DNA of 64,000 nucleotides, from the NCBI GenBank assembly GCA_001724025.1, contig MEDJ01000020.1:62001-126000 (forward strand). Reading direction: 5' to 3'. The notes under the pieces were generated by a model. That model did no database searches. It saw only the letters and a list, made by a program, of their open reading frames with translations, and was not told the origin of the DNA. This document shows positions 8,222 to 15,873 of this stretch, piece by piece. How positions within the stretch are numbered: position 1 is the first letter of the stretch; each line of letters opens with the position of its first letter. The position numbers and the translations under genes were made by a program. Source of the stretch: Acidobacteria bacterium SCN 69-37. Lineage in GTDB: Bacteria; Acidobacteriota; Vicinamibacteria; Vicinamibacterales; SCN-69-37.

Positions 8222-9022
8222 GTGCGCGTGACGTTCCTGGGCACCGGGACGTCGCATGGCGTGCCCATGATCGGGTGCGACTGCGACGTCTGCCGGTCCA
8301 CCGATCCCCGTGACCAGCGTTTCCGGTCGTCGATCTACGTGGAGGGCGATGACGGCGGCTGTCTGCTCGTGGATACGACGACGGATCTGCGCACGCAGGC
8401 GCTGCGGGCCGGGATCCGGCGCGTGGATGCCGTGCTCTATACGCACGCTCATGCCGATCACATCTTCGGGCTCGACGAGCTGCGCCGCTTCACCATGATG
8501 ACGAAGCGGCCGGTGCCGCTCTACGGCTCCCGGCGCACGCTCGACCATCTGCGGCGGACATTCGGCTACGTCTTCGCGGCCGGTGCGCCGACAGGCGGGG
8601 GTGTCCCGAACCTGCGGCTGTGGCCGATCGAGGGCGCGTGCTGCTTCGGGACGACGGCCGTCGACATCGTGCCGATCCGGCACGGAACGTGGCACGTGCT
8701 CGGCTTCCGTGTCGGCGGGCTCGCGTACCTGACCGACTGCAACGCGATTCCGGAGACGTCGTTCGAGCGGCTGCGCGATCTCGACGTGCTCGTGCTCGAC
8801 GCGCTGCGGCCGAAGCCGCACCCGACCCACTTCTCGCTGGGAGAGGCCATCGCGGTGGCGAAACGGATCGGGGCCCGGCAGACGTATTTCACCCACATTG
8901 CCCACGAGCTGGGACACGCAGCCACCTGCGCGTCGCTGCCGCCGGGCCTGACACTGGCGTACGACGGCCTGGTGCTCGACGTGCCGGCCGGCGTGGCCAC
9001 GACGGTGCCGCCGCGGCCATGA
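8222..9022 (+). CDS. MBL-fold metallo-hydrolase, PhnP-like
   Basis: Metallo-beta-lactamase-fold phosphodiesterase-like enzyme, 266 residues. Visible motifs are FLGTGTSHGVP at the N-terminus, the CDCDVC zinc-knuckle-like cysteines of PhnP relatives, the HAHADH metal site near residue 75, and a late HFSLGEAIAVA with FTHIAHELGH. The open frame extends to 8090 but runs through palindromic repeat P1, so a GTG near 8216-8228 is the start. 8222 is preferred because TACCAT lies 9 nt upstream. It overlaps ribF by ATGA at 9019. PhnP hydrolyses cyclic phosphates in phosphonate breakdown; no phn genes are nearby, so the substrate is open. Confidence 0.85.
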   Translation: MRVTFLGTGTSHGVPMIGCDCDVCRSTDPRDQRFRSSIYVEGDDGGCLLVDTTTDLRTQALRAGIRRVDAVLYTHAHADHIFGLDELRRFTMMTKRPVPLYGSRRTLDHLRRTFGYVFAAGAPTGGGVPNLRLWPIEGACCFGTTAVDIVPIRHGTWHVLGFRVGGLAYLTDCNAIPETSFERLRDLDVLVLDALRPKPHPTHFSLGEAIAVAKRIGARQTYFTHIAHELGHAATCASLPPGLTLAYDGLVLDVPAGVATTVPPRP

Positions 9023-9984
9023 CGCGCCGGGACGCGTCCGGATCCTCCATGTCCATCGTCCGTTTCTATCCAGATGCCCCGAAGCCGGGGTGGCCGCGCC
9101 CGGTGGTGGCGCTCGGGAACTTCGACGGGCTGCACCGCGGCCATCAGCAGCTCGTCGACCAGATCCGTCGTCGCGCGGCCGAGCAGGCCGGCACGTCCGT
9201 GGTGCTGATCTTCGAGCCGCATCCGCCGCGTGTGCTGCGGCCGGACAAGGCCCCCCCGCTGATCATGACCTTCGATCAGAAGATCGAGGCCTTCGATCGC
9301 GCCGGCGTCGACGCCGTGGCCGCGGTCCGCTTTTCGCGCGAGGTGGCGCGCTGGGAGCCGGAGTATTTCGTCGAGGCCGTGCTCGTGGACTGGCTCCAGG
9401 CCGCCGAGGTGTGGGTCGGCGCGAACTTCCTGTTCGGCCGCGACAGGGCTGGGACGTTCACCCTGCTGCGGGCGCTCGGGGAGGACCGCGGGTTCCGGGT
9501 CGAGAAAATCGAGCCGGTCCTCTACAAGGACTTCGTCGTCTCGAGCACGCGCATCCGCCACCTGCTGGCCGAGGGCCGCGTGGACGAGGCCGGGGCCCTG
9601 CTCGGGCACCACTATTTCGTCGATGGCGAGGTCGTGCACGGCGACGGCCGTGGGCGCACGCTCGGGTTCCCGACGGCCAACCTGCGCGCCGAGAACGACA
9701 CGCTCGTAGCCGACGGCATCTACGTCACGATGGCGACGATCGACGGGACGTGCCATCGCGCCGTGACGAGCGTGGGCGTGCGGCCGACGATCGGCGACGG
9801 CCGCCGGACCGTCGAGACGTTCCTGCTCGAGGGGGACCACGACCTGTACGGCCGGCGGCTGCGGCTCGAGTTCGTCATGCGGCTGCGCGGCGAGCAGCGC
9901 TTCGAGAACCTCGAGGCCCTGGCCGCGCAAATCGCGGCGGACTGCCGCCAGGCGGCCACCCTGTTCGACCGCCTGCCCCTGTGA
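9019..9984 (+). CDS. ribF: Bifunctional riboflavin kinase / FAD synthetase RibF
   Basis: Makes FMN and FAD from riboflavin. About 321 residues, normal length. The N-terminal adenylyltransferase domain has VALGNFDGLHRGHQ (HxGH-like nucleotidyl-transferase site) and STRIRHLLAEG. The C-terminal riboflavin kinase domain has HGDGRGRTLGFPTANL and VTSVGVRPT. The frame is open far upstream. ATG 9019 overlaps the stop of the MBL gene (ATGA) and is chosen for coupling; ATG 9049 (MSIVRF) is an equally credible start from protein alignment habits. Neither has a ribosome site. Confidence 0.95.
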   Translation: MTRRDASGSSMSIVRFYPDAPKPGWPRPVVALGNFDGLHRGHQQLVDQIRRRAAEQAGTSVVLIFEPHPPRVLRPDKAPPLIMTFDQKIEAFDRAGVDAVAAVRFSREVARWEPEYFVEAVLVDWLQAAEVWVGANFLFGRDRAGTFTLLRALGEDRGFRVEKIEPVLYKDFVVSSTRIRHLLAEGRVDEAGALLGHHYFVDGEVVHGDGRGRTLGFPTANLRAENDTLVADGIYVTMATIDGTCHRAVTSVGVRPTIGDGRRTVETFLLEGDHDLYGRRLRLEFVMRLRGEQRFENLEALAAQIAADCRQAATLFDRLPL

Positions 9985-9994
9985 GCGGGCCTGA

Positions 9995-10000
9995 TAGAAT
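9995..10000 (+). promoter_or_regulatory. TAnnnT hexamer (TAGAAT) before the small gene and cysS
   Basis: It lies between the ribF stop and the ATG at 10011, with a gap of 10 nt and no Shine-Dalgarno. It could be a promoter for a leaderless transcript of the two-gene unit. Confidence 0.4.
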
Positions 10001-10010
10001 CGCTCCGCAC

Positions 10011-10277
10011 ATGCCCTCGACCGCGTTCACGCTGTGCGTTCCGGCCGACGACCCGTTCCGCGGCCTCGTCGCTGACGTCATGCAGGCGTATTTGAAGATC
10101 GCGGACACGGTGCCGGCGGCCTCGACCGCGACGTTCATCGCCGCCATCGCGGCGGCCGTCGACCGTCTGGCCGTCCCCGGCGCCGACATCACCGTCGTCG
10201 TCGACACCACGGACGCGCAGGTGGATGTGCGGGTGACGTGCGGCCACGCAACCGAGACCCTGACCCATCGTTCATGA
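10011..10277 (+). CDS. Small protein of unknown function, coupled to cysS
   Basis: 88 residues, not recognised. It is one compact alpha/beta unit without signal peptide or membrane helix. A predicted helix (FRGLVADVMQAYLKIAD) and a second (ATFIAAIAAAVDRL) are followed by two strands (ITVVVDTTDAQVDVRVTC). This faintly recalls the N-terminal half of RsbW-type GHKL ATPases, but no N-box or G-box is present, so that is only a guess. Its TGA overlaps the cysS ATG (ATGA), which supports it being translated. It might be a small regulator, but nothing visible assigns a function. Confidence 0.6.
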   Translation: MPSTAFTLCVPADDPFRGLVADVMQAYLKIADTVPAASTATFIAAIAAAVDRLAVPGADITVVVDTTDAQVDVRVTCGHATETLTHRS

Positions 10278-11686
10278 ATCTCTACAACACCCTGTCACGG
10301 ACGGAAGAACCCTTCGTGCCGGCCGACGGCCGTACCGTCCGGCTCTACAACTGCGGCCTCACGGTCTACGCGCGCGGCCACGTCGGGAATTTCCGGACGT
10401 TCGTCGCGATCGATGTCCTGCGTCGGACGCTGCGCTACCTCGAAGGGTACGAGGTGCAGCAGGTCACGAACTTCACGGACGTCGACGACAAGACGATTGC
10501 CGCCGCCGCGGCCGCAGACGAGCCGCTGCGTGCCTACACGGACCGCTACGTGGCCGCGTTCGGCGAGGATGCGGCGGTGCTCGGGCTGGAGCCCGTCGAA
10601 GCCAACCCGCGCGCCACCGACGACGAGAACATGCGGGCGATGGTCGAGATGATCGAGGCGCTCGAGGCGCGGGGGCACACGTATCGATCCGAGGGATCCG
10701 TGTACTTCCGCATCGCATCGCTGCCGTCGTACGGCCAGCTGGCGCGGCTCGACCACGAGGGCATGCAGGCCGGGGCGCGCGTCGACAGTGACGAGTACGC
10801 GAAGCAGGACGCGCGCGACTTCGTGCTGTGGAAGGCGTCGAAACCGGGGGAGCCGAGCTGGGATCTCGGGCTGGGACCGGGCCGGCCCGGCTGGCACATC
10901 GAGTGCTCGGCCATGGCGCTGCGGCTGCTGGGCCAGCCGCCGATCGATATCCACGGCGGCGGCATCGACCTGATCTTCCCGCACCACGAGAACGAGATCG
11001 CACAGGCCGAGGGCGCCACGGGCGTGCCGTTCGTGCGGTGCTGGTTCCACGTGGAGTTCCTCAACTTCGACAGCGAGAAGATGTCGAAGTCGATCGGGAA
11101 CGTCTTCACGGTGCCGGAGATCGTCGCGAGAGGCTTTCGCGGATCGACGCTGCGGTACCTGCTGATGTCGGTGCACTACCGCAAGCAGCTGACGTTCAGC
11201 TGGGAGATCCTCGAGCAGGCCGAGGCCGCGATGACGCGCCTGTCGGACTTCGTGGCGCGGCTCGGCCGGGTGACGGGGCCGGCGGCCGCTGTGGAGCTGT
11301 CCGCCCGCCTGGACCGTGCGCGCGCCGAGTTCCGCGAGGCCATGACCGACGACCTGAACGTGCCGCGCGCCCTGAGCGTGGTGTTCGATCTGCTGCGCGA
11401 GGTCAATGGCGCGATCGATGCCGGCACCCTGGGTGCGCCCGACGCGGCGGCTGTGCAGGAGACGTTCGCCTGGTTCGATCAGGTTCTGGGCGTGCTGTCC
11501 CTGCGCAGAGCAGAGGACGAACAGCCGCCGGTGCCCGTGGAGGAGATCGAGCAGTTGATCGAAGAGCGTCGCGCGGCGCGACAGTCGCGCAATTTCGCGC
11601 GCGCCGACGAGATCCGGAAGGATCTCGACGCACGGGGGATCGTGCTGGAAGATTCGCCGACGGGCACGCGCTGGAAGCGGAAGTAG
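10274..11686 (+). CDS. cysS: Cysteinyl-tRNA synthetase
   Basis: Charges tRNA-Cys; class I synthetase, 470 residues, normal length. The ATP-binding HIGH-like motif is HVGNFR and the KMSKS motif is present as SEKMSKSIGN. Zinc ligands are seen in LYNCGLTVY, WHIECSAMA and FPHHENEIAQ. ATG 10274 is chosen over an upstream in-frame start because it overlaps the preceding stop and gives the standard N-terminus MNLYNTLSR. The C-terminal DALR and anticodon-binding part ends in SRNFARADEIRKDLDARGI, as expected. Confidence 0.97.
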   Translation: MNLYNTLSRTEEPFVPADGRTVRLYNCGLTVYARGHVGNFRTFVAIDVLRRTLRYLEGYEVQQVTNFTDVDDKTIAAAAAADEPLRAYTDRYVAAFGEDAAVLGLEPVEANPRATDDENMRAMVEMIEALEARGHTYRSEGSVYFRIASLPSYGQLARLDHEGMQAGARVDSDEYAKQDARDFVLWKASKPGEPSWDLGLGPGRPGWHIECSAMALRLLGQPPIDIHGGGIDLIFPHHENEIAQAEGATGVPFVRCWFHVEFLNFDSEKMSKSIGNVFTVPEIVARGFRGSTLRYLLMSVHYRKQLTFSWEILEQAEAAMTRLSDFVARLGRVTGPAAAVELSARLDRARAEFREAMTDDLNVPRALSVVFDLLREVNGAIDAGTLGAPDAAAVQETFAWFDQVLGVLSLRRAEDEQPPVPVEEIEQLIEERRAARQSRNFARADEIRKDLDARGIVLEDSPTGTRWKRK

Positions 11687-11693
11687 TCGAATT

Positions 11694-11940
11694 GACCGTG
11701 GAGGGCACGGAGACCACGGAGGCGTTACTGTGTGGCGACGAGCGCGCAGGCGGGATCAGGAGAGACCAGAAACAAACGCGCCATCACTTACGCCGCGCGC
11801 TTGTTTCTGGTCTCTCCTGATCCCGCCGACGGCGACCGTTGGTCGCCGTCGGGCCGCATCGCGGCCCGATGCGCTCGTCGCCCGAGCCTGCGGCCAAAGA
11901 CGGGGGATCGGCTCCGTGCCCTCCATGTCCTCCACGGTTC
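11694..11940. repeat. Large nested palindromic element between cysS and manD
   Basis: Several layers of inverted repeat fill this gap. The core is a pair of 33-nt arms, 11749-11781 and 11795-11827, with one mismatch and a 13-nt loop. Outside it, 11734-11745 (GGCGACGAGCGC) pairs exactly with 11871-11882, and 11700-11712 pairs with 11912-11924. Two side hairpins sit in the right half: 11826-11852 (12-bp arms, GTT loop) and 11851-11867 (7-bp arms). There is no reading frame with credible coding character. It may be a non-autonomous mobile element or a very strong terminator for cysS. Confidence 0.75.
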
Positions 11941-11981
11941 GATCCCTCCACGGTTAGATCCCTCCGCGGTTCGGAGCATCC

Positions 11982-13190
11982 ATGAAAATCACTGACGCCC
12001 GCGTCTTCGTCTGCTCGCCCGGCCGGAACTTCGTCACGCTGAAGATCACGACTGACGAGGGCGTCTACGGTCTTGGTGACGCGACGCTGAATGGTCGGGA
12101 ACTGTCGGTGGCGAGCTATCTCCGCGACCACGTGCTGCCGTGCCTCATCGGTCGGGATCCGTTTCAGACCGAGGATATCTGGCAGTACCTCTATCGCGGG
12201 GCGTACTGGCGGAAGGGGCCCGTCGCGATGACGGCCATTTCGGCCGTCGACGTGGCGCTGTGGGACATCAAGGGCAAGGCGCTCGGACAGCCGCTCTACA
12301 ACCTGCTCGGTGGTCGGTGCCGCGAAGGCGTCACCGCGTACGGCCACGCCAACGGTCGAGACATCGAAGAGACCGCCGACGAGGTCGCCCGGCACCTGGC
12401 ACTGGGATATCGCGCCGTCCGTGCGCAGTCGGGTGTGCCGGGCCTTGCTTCGACCTACGGCGTGGCCAGGGACGGCAAGCCGTACGAGCCGGCCGAGCGC
12501 GGGCTGCCGACCGAGCACGTCTGGTCGACAGAGAAATACATGCGGCACGTGCCTGCGCTCTTCGAAGCGCTACGAGTGCGGTTCGGCGGTGACGTACACC
12601 TGCTGCACGACGCACATCACAGGCTGACACCGATCCAGGCCGCGCGCGTCGGTCGCGCGCTCGAGCCGTATCACCTGTTCTGGCTCGAAGATCCCACGCC
12701 TGCCGAGTTGCAGGACGGCTTCCGGATCATCCGCCAGCACACGACGACGCCGATCGCGGTGGGCGAGATCTTCGACAGCGTGTGGGACGCGAAGCAGCTC
12801 ATCAGCGAGCAGCTCATCGATTACCTGCGCATGACCGTGCTGCACGGCGGCGGATTGACGCCGATGAAGAAGACGGCGGCCTTCGCGCACATGTATCACG
12901 TCCAGACCGGCTGCCACGGCGCCACCGATCTGTCGCCGATCACGATGGCCGCGGCGTTACATTTCGATCTCTCGATCCCGAACTTCGGCCTGCAGGAGCA
13001 CATGCCGCACACGGCCGAGACCGACGCGGTCTTCCCGCACGCGTACCGGTTCGAGGACGGCTATCTGCACCCCGGCGAGGCGCCGGGGCACGGCGTGGAC
13101 TTCGACGAGGCGCTGGCCGAGCGCTATCCCTACCAGCGCGCCTATCTGCCGGTGAACCGCAAGGAAGACGGCACGCTCTGGGATTGGTAG
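11982..13190 (+). CDS. manD: D-mannonate dehydratase ManD (enolase superfamily)
   Basis: Dehydrates D-mannonate to 2-keto-3-deoxygluconate (KDG) in glucuronate breakdown. 402 residues, the standard ManD length, with the family N-terminus [21 protein letters not shown]. The residues known to matter in characterised ManD enzymes are all in place at the same numbering: metal ligands Asp210, Glu236 and Glu262, and catalytic Arg147, Tyr159 and His212. It converges on kdgK-eda, whose products take KDG onward. The intergenic region upstream is filled by a large palindrome and no clear promoter was seen. Confidence 0.95.
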   Translation: MKITDARVFVCSPGRNFVTLKITTDEGVYGLGDATLNGRELSVASYLRDHVLPCLIGRDPFQTEDIWQYLYRGAYWRKGPVAMTAISAVDVALWDIKGKALGQPLYNLLGGRCREGVTAYGHANGRDIEETADEVARHLALGYRAVRAQSGVPGLASTYGVARDGKPYEPAERGLPTEHVWSTEKYMRHVPALFEALRVRFGGDVHLLHDAHHRLTPIQAARVGRALEPYHLFWLEDPTPAELQDGFRIIRQHTTTPIAVGEIFDSVWDAKQLISEQLIDYLRMTVLHGGGLTPMKKTAAFAHMYHVQTGCHGATDLSPITMAAALHFDLSIPNFGLQEHMPHTAETDAVFPHAYRFEDGYLHPGEAPGHGVDFDEALAERYPYQRAYLPVNRKEDGTLWDW

Positions 13191-13198
13191 CGAGGTTT

Positions 13199-13224
13199 CC
13201 CCGAGGCTGAAGCCTCGGGCTCCG
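13199..13224 (+). repeat. Palindromic repeat P1, GAGG type, copy 2
   Basis: CCCCGAGGCT, GA, then AGCCTCGGG (one G short), then CTCCGG. It is placed just after the manD stop and forms an inverted pair with copy 3. Confidence 0.8.
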
Positions 13225-13262
13225 GCGAGTCCGCAGGACGTCTGTCGGCCGCGCGCGTGTTT

Positions 13263-13290
13263 TCGGAGCCCCGAGGCTTCAGCCTCGGGG
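13263..13290 (-). repeat. Palindromic repeat P1, GAGG type, copy 3
   Basis: Inverted copy (TCGGAG then the palindrome with a TC loop), 38 nt from copy 2. The two lie back to back between the convergent manD and kdgK genes, suggesting a bidirectional terminator role or a two-copy mobile unit. Confidence 0.85.
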
Positions 13291-13297
13291 AGATCCG

Positions 13298-14338
13298 TCA
13301 TCGCACGACTCGGCCCGATCCATCGCCCTTCGCGAGGGCGTCGACTTCGTCGACGGAGACGCGATTGAAGTCGCCGGGAATCGTGTGTTTCAGCGCACTG
13401 GCGGCCACGGCGAAGCGCAGTGAGGCGTCAGGCGTCCGGCCCGTGACGAGGCCGTAGATCAAACCCGCCGCAAAGCTGTCGCCGCCGCCGATTCGATCGA
13501 CGATTCGCAGGTCGTAGCGCTGGCTCCGATGGCCCTGGCCCGCGTGCGCGTCCCAGAGCAGCGCGCTCCAGCCGTTGTCGCTCGCCGAGCGGCTTTCGCG
13601 CTGCGTGATGGCCACCAGGCGGACCCCGAACTGATCGCATACCTGTTGCGCCGCGGCTTCGTAGGCAGAGGCGTCGAGCGCGCCGGTCGTCACGTCCGTG
13701 TGCGCGACCTGCACACCGAGCACGCTCTGCAGGTCTTCCTCGTTGGCGATGACGACGTCGATGCCGGTGACGAGCGGGCGCATCACGGCCTGGGCTTCGG
13801 CCTCGGTCCAGAGCTTCCTGCGGTAGTTCAGGTCGATGCTGACCGCGGCACCCCGGGCGCGCGCCGCGTCGATGGCTGCGCGCGTAGCGTCGGCGGCCCG
13901 ACGGCCGAGCGCGGGCGTGATGCCGGTCACGTGCAGCCACGCGGCCTCGTCGAGCACCCCTGCCCAGTCCACGTCGTCCGGGCCGATCTCGCTGATGGCC
14001 GAGTGCGCTCTGTCGTAGACGACGGCCGAGGCGCGCTGACTGGCGCCGGTTTCGGCGAAGTAGATGCCGACGCGGTCACCGCCGCGCGCGATGGCGTCGG
14101 TCCGCACGCCTTCGGCGCGCAGTGCGCGGATTGCGGCCTCGCCGATCGTGTGGCGGGGCAGGCGTGTGACATACCAGCTCTCGAGGCCGAAGCGGGCGAG
14201 GCTCACGGCCACGTTGGCTTCGCCGCCGCCGAACGTCGCGCCCAGGACGGGGGATTGGAAGAAGCGTTCGAATCCCGGCGGACTCAGCCGCAGCATGATT
14301 TCGCCGAACGTGACGACCTTCTGCCGCCGCGCGCTCAC
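13298..14338 (-). CDS. kdgK: 2-dehydro-3-deoxygluconokinase (PfkB family)
   Basis: Phosphorylates KDG to KDPG, the second step after ManD. 346 residues with the PfkB ribokinase fold. The N-terminal GEIMLRLSP and GGGEANVAVSLARFG match the KdgK sugar-binding signature. The C-terminal PfkB signature RIGGGDSFAAGL contains the catalytic base Asp287 and the anion hole. The gene starts in an ATGA overlap with the end of eda, so the two are coupled. The substrate call rests on the neighbours (manD, eda) as well as on the sequence. Confidence 0.9.
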   Translation of the reverse strand: MSARRQKVVTFGEIMLRLSPPGFERFFQSPVLGATFGGGEANVAVSLARFGLESWYVTRLPRHTIGEAAIRALRAEGVRTDAIARGGDRVGIYFAETGASQRASAVVYDRAHSAISEIGPDDVDWAGVLDEAAWLHVTGITPALGRRAADATRAAIDAARARGAAVSIDLNYRRKLWTEAEAQAVMRPLVTGIDVVIANEEDLQSVLGVQVAHTDVTTGALDASAYEAAAQQVCDQFGVRLVAITQRESRSASDNGWSALLWDAHAGQGHRSQRYDLRIVDRIGGGDSFAAGLIYGLVTGRTPDASLRFAVAASALKHTIPGDFNRVSVDEVDALAKGDGSGRVVR

Positions 14339-14985
14339 TTCGCCCCCCGCGCGCGCGCCACGTTTGCCACGATCGTCCGGCTCTTTTCGACGATCACCTC
14401 GAAGCGGCCGTCGGCAATCGCCTTCGTATCGAGCAGCGAGGTGCCGATGCCCACGGCCACCGCGCCGGCGGCAATCCAGTCGCCGGCATTGTCGACGGTC
14501 ACACCGCCGGTGGGCATCAGCTTGAGGTAGGGCATCGGGCCGCGGAGGTCCTTGAGGTAGCTGGGGCCGAGCGCCGTGGCGGGGAAGATCTTGATGAGGC
14601 GCGCCCCGCGCTCCCAGGCATCGAGCACCTCGGTGGGCGAAAAGCAGCCGGGGGCCGCGGGCACGCCGTGCGCGATCGCGGCCTCGACGATGGCCGGGCG
14701 GAACACGGGCGAGACGATGAATCGGGCTCCGGCGTCGACGACGCGCGCGACGGTCTCGGAATCGGTGACGGTGCCGGCGCCGAGCAGGAACCTGTCGGGC
14801 AGGTTCGCGGCGAGCCGGCGGATGTGATCGACGGCGCCCGGGACGGTCATCGTCACCTCCAGTGCGCGGACGCCACCCTCGACGAGGGCCGCGACCACGT
14901 CGGACAGGCGCGACGGATCGTCGAGGCGAATCACGGCCACGACGCCGGCATCCTCGATGGCGGCGAGAGTCTGTTCGATGGACAT
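14335..14985 (-). CDS. eda: KDPG aldolase (2-keto-3-deoxy-6-phosphogluconate aldolase)
   Basis: Splits KDPG into pyruvate and glyceraldehyde-3-phosphate, closing the pathway manD-kdgK-eda. 216 residues, class I aldolase TIM barrel. The Schiff-base Lys132 lies in ARLIKIFPA and the general acid/base Glu43 in RALEVTMT, both at the positions expected from E. coli Eda. LGAGTVTDSE is the phosphate-binding loop region. It is first in its operon. There is no ribosome site, and a perfect TATAAT lies only 8 nt before the ATG, so the mRNA is probably leaderless. Confidence 0.95.
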   Translation of the reverse strand: MSIEQTLAAIEDAGVVAVIRLDDPSRLSDVVAALVEGGVRALEVTMTVPGAVDHIRRLAANLPDRFLLGAGTVTDSETVARVVDAGARFIVSPVFRPAIVEAAIAHGVPAAPGCFSPTEVLDAWERGARLIKIFPATALGPSYLKDLRGPMPYLKLMPTGGVTVDNAGDWIAAGAVAVGIGTSLLDTKAIADGRFEVIVEKSRTIVANVARARGAK

Positions 14986-14993
14986 GGGCGCTG

Positions 14994-14999
14994 ATTATA
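14994..14999 (-). promoter_or_regulatory. Consensus -10 box TATAAT before eda-kdgK
   Basis: Exact TATAAT on the minus strand ending 8 nt before the eda ATG, so transcription should begin at or next to the start codon. No good -35 was found. Confidence 0.6.
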
Positions 15000-15082
15000 C
15001 GGGGCGGACGTCACGTTGCCGGTGGTCTGCCGGTCGCGCCTGCCGTTCTTGATCCACAATGACCGCTCGTGGGAGGGGCAGC

Positions 15083-15859
15083 GTGACTGTACGGAACCAG
15101 TGTGATCTCTCGGGACGCGTGGCGGTGGTCGTGGGAGGAACGAGCGGGATTGGCCGGGCGCTGGCTGTCGGCCTGGCGGAGGCGGGCGCCGACGTCGTGG
15201 CGACCGGGCGGCGGCAGGCGCAGGTCGACGACGTGGCCGACGCCATCGAGGCGCTGGGACGCCGGTCGCTGCGGCAGGTGTGCGACGTGTCGGATACGAC
15301 GTCGATCGAGGCCCTGCGCGATCAGGTCATCGCGTCGCTCGGCCGTGTCGACATCCTGGTGGCCGCGGCCGGACAGACGAAGCGGGTGCCGTCGCTGGAG
15401 ATGACCGACGCCGACTGGTCGCACATCATCGAAACGAATCTCACGGGCGTGTTCCGATCGTGCCGCGTGTTCGGGGCCCCGATGGTGCAGCAGCGGTACG
15501 GCCGCATCATCACGATCGCGTCGCTGACGTCGTTCCTGGGCTTCTTCGAGGTGGCGGCGTACACGACGTCGAAGGCCGGGGTGGCGGGCCTGACGCGCGC
15601 GCTGGCCGTGGAGTGGGCGCCGTACGGCGTCACCGTCAATGCGATTGCCCCCGGCGTGTTCCGCACGGCCCTGAACTCGGCGCTGCTCGATCAGCCGCGC
15701 GGACAGGAACTGCTGCTGCGCACACCGATGAAACGCTTCGGCCAGGTCGAGGAACTCGTCGGCGCCGCCGTGTTCCTGGCGTCCGACGCCTCGGCGTTCG
15801 TGACCGGTCAGACGCTCGGTGTCGACGGCGGCTTCCTGGCCAGCGGGGTGAACCAGTGA
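15083..15859 (+). CDS. SDR-family oxidoreductase (gluconate 5-dehydrogenase-like)
   Basis: NAD(P)-dependent dehydrogenase of the classical SDR family, 258 residues. Cofactor loop VVGGTSGIGRA, catalytic Ser in IASLTSF and YxxxK as YTTSK, with the usual C-terminal PEELVGAAVFLAS-like region and VDGG near the end. The GTG at 15083 is chosen because GGGAGGGG ends 4 nt upstream; an ATG at 15059 is in frame without a ribosome site. In this setting it probably oxidises or reduces a sugar acid feeding KDG metabolism, but SDR substrates cannot be read from sequence. The next gene starts 15 nt after its stop, so they are probably co-transcribed. Confidence 0.88.
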   Translation: MTVRNQCDLSGRVAVVVGGTSGIGRALAVGLAEAGADVVATGRRQAQVDDVADAIEALGRRSLRQVCDVSDTTSIEALRDQVIASLGRVDILVAAAGQTKRVPSLEMTDADWSHIIETNLTGVFRSCRVFGAPMVQQRYGRIITIASLTSFLGFFEVAAYTTSKAGVAGLTRALAVEWAPYGVTVNAIAPGVFRTALNSALLDQPRGQELLLRTPMKRFGQVEELVGAAVFLASDASAFVTGQTLGVDGGFLASGVNQ

Positions 15860-15873
15860 GGAGGAGAGTCGTC

